From Phymatolithon calcareum (lineage: Eukaryota; Rhodophyta; Florideophyceae; Hapalidiales): a stretch of 64,000 bases of DNA. Position numbers and translations under genes: made by a program. The notes under the pieces were generated by a model that saw only the letters and a program-made list of their open reading frames with translations, was not told the origin of the DNA and ran no database searches. Position 1 is the stretch's first letter. Each line of letters opens with the position of its first letter. The stretch is taken from the NCBI GenBank assembly GCA_977006965.1, contig OZ345353.1, forward strand, positions 4,154,001-4,218,000, given 5' to 3'. Below, piece after piece: positions 52,960 through 62,351 of this stretch.

Positions 52960-54201
52960 ATAACGTAACGTATCACGAAGTAAAATATCCCAAAAACTGT
53001 GCTTCGCACAGTAAGATCAATTTTTTCTATTTACAGATAAGACCAGAAAACGGGATTTCCCCCAACTCCCCGGTGGCATCCGTATTGTGCAGTGGCCATT
53101 GACTAGTATTTATCATAGACCAGGATACCGTACATTTCTATTAGCTGTTTGAGCCCATTACAAAAAGCGCCTTGATCATCAAGGCGCTTTTTGTAATACA
53201 TGATGTAGGGTACTGTAACCAGGGATATTTAGGCATGTTAGGAGGTTGTACTGTATGATAGTAATTTCTCCTGCCCACGCAATAGGTCAAAATCTGTCAT
53301 TCCCTTTTCCTTTATCATAATAGCACACTTGCTTAGGAAAGTGTATGATAAACGTAAAACCAGGGTCAGAATTCAACGCATACAGTATGCGTCATGGGTG
53401 ATCTCGGCTGCAGCCGTACAGCATGTGTGTGTAATTATGTTATTTTTTCAGCAATTTAAAAGAAAAAATATCCATTTCCGGTCAAATGCAAAATAGCTGC
53501 TACAGCATTGCGCACATTCTGACATTCAAAAAGTTTGCGGTGCTATTATTTTGCACTTTTTATGTAACAAACACGAAATTGCTATTTTAGGCCGCAATGT
53601 GGGTAATAGTGGGATGAAATTTCTACTACATTTTTTGACATATCCACGACAGTGCACAGCACAAACGACTGGTGCAGCCTAACAACCGTACATCGAGCGA
53701 TGCGCTGTGCGAGCATCTAGTTTTTCTGCACCTCTGGTTATGTGGAGATTGCACTATTGGAGTGCACTAGAGTTGAGGAGGTGCCGTGATGAAGATGATC
53801 ACAACTCCCGCTCATTTTCGAATTTATGACCGAAAATATGCATGGCGGTAGAATAAGTCACGTACTGTACTGTACAATGCGCTGGATCCGTTTTCAGCAA
53901 TGAGGAGTCAAACGTTTTGGCGCAATTCTCAATAGAAGGCCGAAAATAAAAGGTTTTTGAAGTACTAAAACTCTCAAATTAAGAATCCATATTACTTTAA
54001 TGATACAAACACCATTTGCCACGATTAGCCGTAAATCCCACACCGGCTGTATAATTTCTCTGGCTCACCCGAGTGTTTCACTGCATTGAGCAAAGCCGGC
54101 AATCTGTCCAACTCAAAACGTATACCTTCGGATAGCTGCAGAGTTCAAACTTGTTTACGGCACGCCGAATTCATTGCGCAGGCTCGCCAACACCACAAGC
54201 G
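52960..54201. other. Intergenic upstream of the Sel1 gene
   Basis: AT-rich, with several TACTGTA/TACAGTA motifs and one long palindrome. No gene recognised. Confidence 0.5.
53157..53197. repeat. 41-base palindrome (20-bp arms, 1-base centre)
   Basis: Perfect 20-base arms starting ATTACAAAAAGCGCC, with a central C. The shape equals that at 3666-3698. Confidence 0.95.
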
Positions 54202-57200
54202 ATGGCCGGCACGGAGTTCTTCAAGAATGTAACGGGGAATTACTGGTTCTCGTTTGGCGCCTACGTGATGGTAATAGCGACCTGGAGCGCCCTAATGGGG
54301 AACGACTTCATCTCGTCGTCTTGGAAGTCTGTTCGCGATACACGCAAACGTGGTATTGTTCACCTCTGGTTCGTGGCTGTTCCGATGGCGTACATGCCTG
54401 TCTACATGTTCTTCCAGTTCAAGACCGGCGACTATAACGAGATGAATTCAGGTCTGGTGGCACTCATGTTTGCACTTCTTCACATGTCGCGGACGATCTG
54501 GGGCCTTTGGCAGCTGCAGATATTCAGGGAATGGTTTATAGAGTCGCGGAAGTCCATGGTGTCACTCGGGTACGGCATGAAGCAGGACGACAAAGGCGAT
54601 GATGGGGACGGTTCGGATGAAGACTCCTTGATGAAGCGAATTAACGAAGAAGCTGATGAAGTGGAAGTTAACGATTTAATAGTCGACAACAGGCTTACGG
54701 AGGGCGAGGTGCGATGCCGCCTTCGATTTCTTTCAACTGAGGAGAGAAAGGAGCTTGAAACAAGTCCATTCCTGAAGAGAATCGGGGGTCTAATGTGGTA
54801 CACGTTGCGAAGTGCTCTACTCTTGCCTCTACTTCTCTGGTCGATCGTAAAAACACGATCCAAGTCTTGTACTCGTCGGGGACTCCGTATGGAACCCAAA
54901 GAGCCGGAGGAGATTTGGCTCCGTTGGGCCACTCTTCTCGTTGCACACGCCTTGCCTGAATGGTTGTCGGACATGAAGAAAGCACGCAGCGGAGAATCAC
55001 AGGACGGTAATGGAGAGAGCTTCGAGAATGTTCGAGATCGCTTTGCATCAGAAGTGCTTATGAGTGCTGTTCTTCACTCTCGGAAGACTGGAAACGTATG
55101 GGAAGAAAATGGCGTGAGCGTCGATGGTGAAAGTGATGAAAATGTTGGCCGTGGTGCAGACCATAGTTTCTTGAGCTTCGAAAAATGGAACAGCTATCCC
55201 ATGCTACGCAAAGGAACGTTCAACAAGCAGGAGTTCTTCAGACATGCATGCGTAAGCGGAAAAGGTCTTCCATTCGAAATACCACATGAGCTGGCGAAAA
55301 CAGATCGGGAAGGTTGTGCACACTACAGTTATCAGAAGTTCAAAGGGAAGCTCGATCGTGCACGAGATGACATGCCGATCGAGATGGGAGAGAAAGCGAT
55401 TGAGTTCGGAGTCGAGGAACTGGAATGGCTGGCGATATTCCTAAGTGTCGGTCGATGGAGCAGCGGGGTTCGCAACAAACAGGACAATGGGAGTATGGAT
55501 GAAGAAGGTGATCGTGATGATGAACTGGGTCTGCCTGCCGAGAACTTGGGCAGTCAGCTTGGATTTGCTCGTGGTGCACAGGCGTTTTATGACATGTTGT
55601 CGGGACCGTTGTTGCGAAACACAATTGGACGAGTTCTGTGGGGTAACAGGCAGGTCTCCGAGGTCAGCGCACATATTGACAATTGGATGGCACTGTGCGT
55701 GGGAGAACAGACGGCGTATGTGGAGTCAAAGATACCCAGTGTGAAGAAGAAATGTATGGTGGATCATGTGGAAGGTACAGTGGATACAGAGGAGGTACAG
55801 GAGGAAGCGGACGAAGTTGAAGCTGTTTCTAATGGACGATTTGCGACGGAAAACGTGTGGAAGGAAAACGAAGATTTGGAAAGACAAAGATTCCTGTTGC
55901 AACTTACAATTGTAGAGCCGGAGTTTTTTCACTTTGACAAGTCGATATCATTCATGGGTTGCAGTATGGAAAATCTACGGAGTTCGTTAGCGACGTGGGC
56001 TGAACGCAACGAAAATGCAGCTGCCATTGTTTGGGAACCGGAAATCGGCGAATCAAAAGGCATTGAATTCTGCGCCAGTAATGACTTGCAGAAGCTACTT
56101 GTCAGGCTTGAAGGCAAGAAATCTTTGGAAGAACGGTTTGTGCATATGCGATTGCTGTGGGAGCTTCAAAATCATTTGCAAGAAGGACTACCACGAGAGG
56201 GGATATCCCCCAGTCAAATGGAGGCTATGATGCTTTGCGTGGTATCATTTCCGGCAATATGCGCGAACGTACGTGAGTGGAGTGGGGAAGACGGATGCCA
56301 TGGCGTTTCCGCACAGCGGGGCAGCTGTGTTATCGTGGTTGACCGCAAGAGTATTGATGCGGCATACTTCAAGATTGAAAAGTATGAAGCTGTGTTCCGA
56401 GCTGTATGCGGCCCGCAAGATGTACAAGTTGTGATGAGATTTTCGAGACAAGGCAACGGGTCCGCGGTATCCATTAATGCAAAGCTGCGTGTTGGGGAAT
56501 CGACTAGCGAGAGATTTTCGTGGGAAGCGTGGCGTGATGCGTTTGGAGGTCGACTGGCGGGAGCGGAAAAGTCAAAAGCGGAAATTGGGGGTGCTTCGTG
56601 GTCAGTTTGCCGGACGAGAAGAAGAATTTCGTCTGGGGTATCTTTGTTCGATGCATCAAAAGCGGGAACAGGGAGCATGAGGATGTGGGATGGATGGTTA
56701 CCGACACGATCAGATATATCCATGTATGAGATGAGAAGCCAAGGATTTATTATGAAGGTACAAAACTCCAAGCCCATCAAATTTGAAACAGAACTTCTTC
56801 GTGGTACAAGGACCATTATTGATTTCCGAACTCGGATATCTGCACCGGTTTCATACGCTGATGCCGACAATATGTCTCTGAAACATGCGTCCCTCATTGT
56901 CATGGAGGTTGTGCGTGGGTTTAGCCAAAGTGAAGAAGCGACAAACAGATCACCGTGGAGAGTTGAAGATATTCGAATGCGTGCAGACCGTCTTATGGAA
57001 TCTGGAAGGAAAGAAGATCTAGACGTAGCACTGACGCTATATGAAGTTGCGGTGACGGCAATGGAAGATGGTGATGCGCTCGGAAAGGCGCTTCAGATTC
57101 TATTTGAAGGAGGTCGCAGCAGAAAAGCAGCGCAAGACGCTGTGACGCTAATCGAAGGGTTCTATATGCCTCGAAATGCGGGCAAGTTGCAAGGAGCCCC

Positions 57201-59814
57201 CGTGAGGTCCATGAGAAAGCAATTTGGAGACGAGAAATGGGTGGCTTTCATTGACAAGCAATTTGAATATGTGCTCAATGAATCAATGAACGAGGCATCC
57301 GTTGCAGTGGCTTACGCCGACTTTTGTGCCGTCTTGTCGTCATTTCTAAAGGTCGGCAGAAGAGAGCGGGCTATTGCAGCTCTTGCACGTTCTACTGTGC
57401 ACTTCAGTAAGATATCAAAAGGCGATTTTAATTTTGCGTGCAGCAAGGCACTGGAGAACACATTGGACATGTCGACGGAAGAAGGATTTGCCATAGCGAT
57501 TGCACGGAATGAAAATGTGATGGCACATGTGGACAACTTGCGGGACCAGATGAAGACAGTTGGGAGCAGAAACCAAAATCGTGCTGGCGAGCTGTACAAG
57601 CGCGCCATCGAGAAGGGCTACCATGTGATTGCCATGGTCAACCTCGCAAACTTGCTGACAAAGGGCGCAGAAGGGGTTCCAGCAAACGCGCATCGTGCTG
57701 CGGAGCTGTACAACCGCGCCATCGAGGAGGGCGACAATGTGAATGCCATGGTCAACCTCGCAACCTTGCTGACAAAGGGCGCAGAAGGGGTTCCAGCAAA
57801 CGCGCATCGTGCTGCGGAGCTGTACAACCGCGCCATCGAGGAGGGCGACAATGTGCGTGCCATGTACAACCTCGCAATCTTGCTGGAAGAGGGCGCAGAA
57901 GGGGTTGCAGCAAACGCGCATCGTGCAGCGGAGCTGTACAACCGCGCCATCGAGGAGGGCGACAATGTGCTTGCCATGGTCAACCTCGCAATCTTGCTCA
58001 ATGAGGGCGCAGAAGGGGTTGCAGCAAACGCGCATCGTGCTGCGGAGCTGTACAATCGCGCCATCGAGGAGGGCGAAGATGTGGGTGCCATGGTTGCCAT
58101 GGTCAACCTCGGAATCTTGCTCAGTGAGGGCGCAGAAGGGGTTCCGGCAAACGCGCATCGTGCTGCGGAGCTGTACAACCGCGCCATCGAGGAGGGCGAC
58201 AATGTGCGTGCCATGTTCCACCTCGCAATCTTGCTGGAAGTGGGCGCAGAAGGGGTTGCAGCAAGCGCGCATCGTGCTGCGGAGCTGTACAACCGCGCCA
58301 TCGAGGAGGGCGACAATGTGCTTGCCATGGTCAACCTCGCAATCTTGCTCAATGAGGGCGCAGAAGGGGTTGCAGCAAACGCGCATCGTGCTGCGGAGCT
58401 GTACAATCGCGCCATCGAGGAGGGCGAAGATGTGGTTGCCATGGTCAACCTCGCATACTTGCTCAGTGAGGGCGCAGAAGGGGTTTCGGCAAACGCGCAT
58501 CGTGCTGCGGAGTTGTACAACCGCGCCATCGAGGAGGGCGACAATGTGGGTGCCATGGTCAACCTCGCAAAGTTGCTGAAAGAGGGCGCAGAAGGGGTTG
58601 CAGCAAACGCGCATCGTGCTGCGGAGCTGTACAACCGCGCCATCGAGGAGGGCGAAGATGTCGTTGCCATGGTTGCCATGGTCAACCTCGCAATCTTGCT
58701 CAATGAGGGCGCAGAAGGGGTTGCAGCAAACGCGCATCGTGCTGCGGAGCTGTACAATCGCGCCATCGAGGAGGGCGAAGATGTGGTTGCCATGGTTGCC
58801 ATGGTCAACCTCGGAATCTTGCTCAGTGAGGGCGCAGAAGGGGTTCCGGCAAACGCGCATCGTGCTGCGGAGCTGTACAACCGCGCCATCGAGGAGGGCG
58901 ACAATGTGGGTGCCATGGTCAACCTCGCAAAGTTGCTGAAAGAGGGCGCAGAAGGGGTTGCAGCAAACGCGCATCGTGCTGCGGAGCTGTACAACCGCGC
59001 CATCGAGGAGGGCGACCATGTGAATGCCGTGAACAACCTCGCAGTCTTGCTCAGTGAGGGCGCAGAAGGGGTTCCGGCAAACGCGCATCGTGCTGCGGAG
59101 CTGTACAATCGCGCCATCGAGGAGGGCGAAGATGTGAATGCCATGGTCAACCTCGGAATCTTGCTCAGTGAGGGCGCAGAAGGGGTTCCAGCAAACGCGC
59201 ATCGTGCTGCGGAGCTGTACAATCGCGCCATCGAGGAGGGCGAAGATGTGGTTGCCATGGTCAACCTCGGAATCTTGCTCAGTGAGGGCGCAGAAGGGGT
59301 TCCGGCAAACGCGCATCGTGCTGCGGAGCTGTACAACCGCGCCATCGAGGAGGGCGACAATGTGAATGCGAAGTTTGGTCTTGCTGAGCTGCTTCATCAT
59401 GGCGCTAACGCCCTGGAGGCTGACCCGCCTCGTGCTCTCGAGTTGTACACGAGTGTGATTGAAAGTACTGGATCCGCAGATGCAATGTACAGACTTGCAC
59501 TATTGCTGCACTTTGGCGCAAATGGTGTATCGAAAGAACCGGTTCGAGCACATGAGCTCTACACGCGTGCTATCAACGAAGCCGGTGCCGGGATTTCTGA
59601 TTTCTACGTACGGCGTTTGCTCGACTCTGGCATTGAGGGATTGCCAGCACAATGTAATCGAAGAGTGAAATTACGCATTCGTGGGGCGGCAATGTACAGC
59701 TTGTCGAAATTACTACGAGATGGTGCCGACGGAGTTCCTGCTGATCCCGTTCGAGCAGAACAGCTCCTACAGAGCGCTCGTTCTGAAACTCAAATGTCAG
59801 TGCTTGGTGTGTAG
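54202..59814 (+). CDS. Large membrane protein with C-terminal Sel1-like repeat array
   Basis: 1,870 residues from the ATG at 54202 (the frame is open to a TTG at 54151). Hydrophobic segments at about 13-32, 52-72, 82-101 and 198-217 suggest an N-terminal membrane anchor of three to four passes. Residues about 220-1125 form a soluble region with acidic patches and no family that I recognise. From about residue 1127 to the end there are about 18 Sel1-like (TPR-type helix pair) units of 38 residues with the core AAELYNRAIEEG...AMVNLA.LL..GAEGV. Sel1 proteins are adaptor scaffolds, often at the ER membrane or in signalling. The central units are almost identical at DNA level; the first and last three are diverged. 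No intron. A 50-60 residue extension is visible in unit 18. Confidence 0.85.
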   Translation: MAGTEFFKNVTGNYWFSFGAYVMVIATWSALMGNDFISSSWKSVRDTRKRGIVHLWFVAVPMAYMPVYMFFQFKTGDYNEMNSGLVALMFALLHMSRTIWGLWQLQIFREWFIESRKSMVSLGYGMKQDDKGDDGDGSDEDSLMKRINEEADEVEVNDLIVDNRLTEGEVRCRLRFLSTEERKELETSPFLKRIGGLMWYTLRSALLLPLLLWSIVKTRSKSCTRRGLRMEPKEPEEIWLRWATLLVAHALPEWLSDMKKARSGESQDGNGESFENVRDRFASEVLMSAVLHSRKTGNVWEENGVSVDGESDENVGRGADHSFLSFEKWNSYPMLRKGTFNKQEFFRHACVSGKGLPFEIPHELAKTDREGCAHYSYQKFKGKLDRARDDMPIEMGEKAIEFGVEELEWLAIFLSVGRWSSGVRNKQDNGSMDEEGDRDDELGLPAENLGSQLGFARGAQAFYDMLSGPLLRNTIGRVLWGNRQVSEVSAHIDNWMALCVGEQTAYVESKIPSVKKKCMVDHVEGTVDTEEVQEEADEVEAVSNGRFATENVWKENEDLERQRFLLQLTIVEPEFFHFDKSISFMGCSMENLRSSLATWAERNENAAAIVWEPEIGESKGIEFCASNDLQKLLVRLEGKKSLEERFVHMRLLWELQNHLQEGLPREGISPSQMEAMMLCVVSFPAICANVREWSGEDGCHGVSAQRGSCVIVVDRKSIDAAYFKIEKYEAVFRAVCGPQDVQVVMRFSRQGNGSAVSINAKLRVGESTSERFSWEAWRDAFGGRLAGAEKSKAEIGGASWSVCRTRRRISSGVSLFDASKAGTGSMRMWDGWLPTRSDISMYEMRSQGFIMKVQNSKPIKFETELLRGTRTIIDFRTRISAPVSYADADNMSLKHASLIVMEVVRGFSQSEEATNRSPWRVEDIRMRADRLMESGRKEDLDVALTLYEVAVTAMEDGDALGKALQILFEGGRSRKAAQDAVTLIEGFYMPRNAGKLQGAPVRSMRKQFGDEKWVAFIDKQFEYVLNESMNEASVAVAYADFCAVLSSFLKVGRRERAIAALARSTVHFSKISKGDFNFACSKALENTLDMSTEEGFAIAIARNENVMAHVDNLRDQMKTVGSRNQNRAGELYKRAIEKGYHVIAMVNLANLLTKGAEGVPANAHRAAELYNRAIEEGDNVNAMVNLATLLTKGAEGVPANAHRAAELYNRAIEEGDNVRAMYNLAILLEEGAEGVAANAHRAAELYNRAIEEGDNVLAMVNLAILLNEGAEGVAANAHRAAELYNRAIEEGEDVGAMVAMVNLGILLSEGAEGVPANAHRAAELYNRAIEEGDNVRAMFHLAILLEVGAEGVAASAHRAAELYNRAIEEGDNVLAMVNLAILLNEGAEGVAANAHRAAELYNRAIEEGEDVVAMVNLAYLLSEGAEGVSANAHRAAELYNRAIEEGDNVGAMVNLAKLLKEGAEGVAANAHRAAELYNRAIEEGEDVVAMVAMVNLAILLNEGAEGVAANAHRAAELYNRAIEEGEDVVAMVAMVNLGILLSEGAEGVPANAHRAAELYNRAIEEGDNVGAMVNLAKLLKEGAEGVAANAHRAAELYNRAIEEGDHVNAVNNLAVLLSEGAEGVPANAHRAAELYNRAIEEGEDVNAMVNLGILLSEGAEGVPANAHRAAELYNRAIEEGEDVVAMVNLGILLSEGAEGVPANAHRAAELYNRAIEEGDNVNAKFGLAELLHHGANALEADPPRALELYTSVIESTGSADAMYRLALLLHFGANGVSKEPVRAHELYTRAINEAGAGISDFYVRRLLDSGIEGLPAQCNRRVKLRIRGAAMYSLSKLLRDGADGVPADPVRAEQLLQSARSETQMSVLGV
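57583..59400 (+). repeat. 114-bp tandem repeat array coding for Sel1 units
   Basis: About 15 units of 114 bp (38 codons), nearly identical. Three units carry an extra nine bases (GTTGCCATG, giving VAM doubled). Variation is concentrated at codons 13-16 (DN or ED, then V plus N, R, L, G or V) and 23-27. A three-unit pattern (DNVR, DNVL, EDV) occurs twice in a row (units 3-5 and 6-8), so the array grew by multi-unit steps. Confidence 0.95.
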
Positions 59815-60674
59815 TCGTGAATTAATAGTGCAGTTCATCAGAACATGACAGCTTAGCAATTTATTGTACCGATAAAGGAAAATCACAATTGAAGGTCGAA
59901 CGAACAACTCTTTCACTACAGAGGCGAAGAAAACTAAACACCGAAATGTATTTGTTGCAAACTACAGAACTGTACTGCATTCCATTGGACTTAGAAAGAA
60001 AGGTAGTTTTTTTTGCGTTAAATGCACTTGCTGTGTGATTTCGAGCATTTGCATTTTTGTGGACTGCACTTCTCAAGCCTCATGCCGAATTTCGTAGTGA
60101 CAACGGTGGGAAAATCGATAATCTCGACTCGTGTTTCATGGCACATCATGTGATTGCTGTGTGCTTCACCGTGTAACTGTTGCAGCGCCACATACTGCGT
60201 GGAGCACCAATCACTAGCTGCGCGCACTTGTCGGGCGCATTCAACACAGGGTTTGACCTACAGTATCACTATCCGTGTTGCAAGCGCGATGTGGGCATAG
60301 CACCGGACGCAGTCGGTACTCATCTTCACCTCAATTTTCCCGGACGGACACGCTCAGCGAGCAAGAAATGTTTGCAAAAGGCGGATGTGAAGGAAGTGCA
60401 TGAAAAGCGGCTTTCCACTACAGTAGTGCACTGTACAGTATGCCGATCATGACAACTACAGTAATTTAGAAATCGATAGAAATGCCTCCAAAGTAGCAAA
60501 GTGTGGCTGCCAGAATCGATGGTCGACATGGTCAAAAAGAATCGGAACCTATCGTCTACTTTTCCCGTTCGAGGATTGACTTGGAACTTGTGGCATGCGG
60601 ATTTAAGGAACAATAAGCCCTGACGAGGCGTTGAACAACCAGGTCAACCTCCGTTCCATTGTGCAAAGTGTAGT
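59815..60674. other. Intergenic, no recognisable feature
   Basis: Contains several TACAGTA motifs (about 60262, 60418, 60434, 60456). No gene recognised. Confidence 0.5.
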
Positions 60675-61304
60675 CTACTGCACAGGCTTCATCGCCACAA
60701 TAAATCGCCTTTTATGGATGTCGTCATAGTCATGACTCTCAACGATCTGCATTCCAGCATCTACAATTTTCTTTGACAACTCATCACGACTGAAGAATCG
60801 GACACTGGCCGGTGCGCGCCCGAAAAACTGTGCTATAGTGACAGCGATGCGAAGCACAAAGTTGTCGGCCATTCCCGAAGTCTTTGAGATGAACACCCCA
60901 CCAGGCCTAAGTTTCTTCTTGAGCGCCGCAATGGCGCTATCTGTGTCAGGTACCAGCATGAGCAGATTAAGTGCAAGTACAATGTCGTAAGACTCGTCTG
61001 CGCCAAGCGCCTGCGTCACATCTACAACTCGAAACTCGACGTTCTCAGTGCCCGCAACCATGCCTTTATCCGACGCAATTTGGACCAACTTTGGAGATAT
61101 ATCCGTCGCCACTATGTGCTGCACGTCACCGGCAAGCTTCAGCGCTGATGTCCCTGTTCCGCACCCGACCTCCAGCATGCGTGTTGTAGGGACGAGGTGC
61201 TTGCGAATTCGTACTATGGTGTCGGCATATTGCTCTTCGTCCTTGATTGGGCTTGCTGCATACTCAGCGGCGAAACCGTCCCAAAACTTGACATCATCGC
61301 TCAT
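60675..61304 (-). CDS. Class I SAM-dependent methyltransferase
   Basis: 209 residues from the ATG at 61304 (MSDDVKFWDGFAAEY). The frame is open 41 codons further upstream, but that part is made of the palindromes and is not protein-like. Motif I is LEVGCGTGTSAL (45-56); the ribose-binding acidic residue is D68 in ATDIS; then VVDVTQAL and DIVLALNLLMLVPD (motif II region), then LRPGGVFISKT (motif III). The fold is complete and short, of the methyltransferase 11/25 type. The substrate cannot be told; small-molecule methylation is likely. Two exact palindromes lie 44-92 bases upstream of the ATG and may matter for expression. Confidence 0.85.
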   Translation of the reverse strand: MSDDVKFWDGFAAEYAASPIKDEEQYADTIVRIRKHLVPTTRMLEVGCGTGTSALKLAGDVQHIVATDISPKLVQIASDKGMVAGTENVEFRVVDVTQALGADESYDIVLALNLLMLVPDTDSAIAALKKKLRPGGVFISKTSGMADNFVLRIAVTIAQFFGRAPASVRFFSRDELSKKIVDAGMQIVESHDYDDIHKRRFIVAMKPVQ

Positions 61305-61347
61305 CGTGGTTTTCCCAGACAGCTGCCTGGCTGAGGTACAGGAAAAA

Positions 61348-61396
61348 ATTCTTGGAATGCATTCCAAGAATAACAGTGCGACATGTCGCACTGTTA
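61348..61396. repeat. Two adjoining exact palindromes (24 and 26 bp)
   Basis: 61348-61371 (arms ATTCTTGGAATG) and 61371-61396 (arms TAACAGTGCGACA) share one base and have no mismatch. They lie 44 bases upstream of the methyltransferase ATG. Confidence 0.95.
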
Positions 61397-62351
61397 CATG
61401 TATCATATCGCCCACTGCTGTCATCAAACGTATTTCAATTGGATACTATCTTCTCCGGGGGTGCACCATGGTCCAATCATTGATCGAGCAGTGTTCATCA
61501 TTTGTGCGAGGACATGTCACAAACTTTGTGTCTGGCGGTTGAGCCGATTAGGCGATGATACACGTGTAATATGCAACCAATTGCTGTACGTCGTGTACCT
61601 CTATTAGGCGCAAACGCTTCCAATCTCGCCTAAGCGATGTCCGGAAGCGGACATGTCCACTGGCAGTCAACTGCCATTTTTCTATAGGAGTCTCCAATAC
61701 AGTCATAGAGAGCGGTGGGTGGGGGAACAAATGCATTGCAGGCTGTGACGCCGGTACTCCAGAATACGGATGGGTTGCACCATGTCGAATATCCGGTACG
61801 CCAGCATGCCCACGACATCAGACAACGACGATCCTGGCGTTAGCTTTGCCTAACATTACCGGGCTGTATCATACGCCGTTGGGAACGCGCCAGTACACCC
61901 AGCGCCGCTGGAAAAATATTTGACCATACAGTATACAGTATACTTAGGCCCCAGTTGTTTGGTCTCATCCAAAACGTATTTTAGCAGACCAAACTAGCCA
62001 ATTCTACCGCCAAAGCAACCCTACTCGAAGTATTGTAGTTTATTGTAAAGGTGGCTAGGTACCTAACTGGAGGTTAAACGGCATATTCTTATATCTGTTA
62101 TTAGACAGCAATTGTCGGCAGACGGGACGAACAAATGGTGAGCAAGACGAAGGATGCAGCGGCGTGGTGTGGCGAAGCCCGCAGATGCTGAAGTTGCGTG
62201 GGTGAGATGAGGGAAAAATGGCGCGACAAACAAAGGCGGGTGGTAGCATGACCGGCATGGTAACTGCGATGGTAACGGCGGGCAGACGGTCGCAGGTGAT
62301 CGCTCCGCGGCGGTGGATGGGGTCGATACCTGGGGACGACGCGGCTGACTG
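61397..62351. other. Intergenic, no recognisable feature
   Basis: TACAGTATACAGTATAC lies at 61925-61941. No coding similarity seen. Confidence 0.5.

Noticed and set aside
57415-59400. Two long antisense open frames (661 and 580 codons) and sense-strand frames across the Sel1 array
   Set aside because: The 114-bp unit is a multiple of three, so any frame open in one unit stays open through all. They are shadows of the Sel1 gene.
57583-59400. Regular repeat array that might suggest CRISPR
   Set aside because: Units adjoin with no unique spacers and are fully coding in the gene frame.
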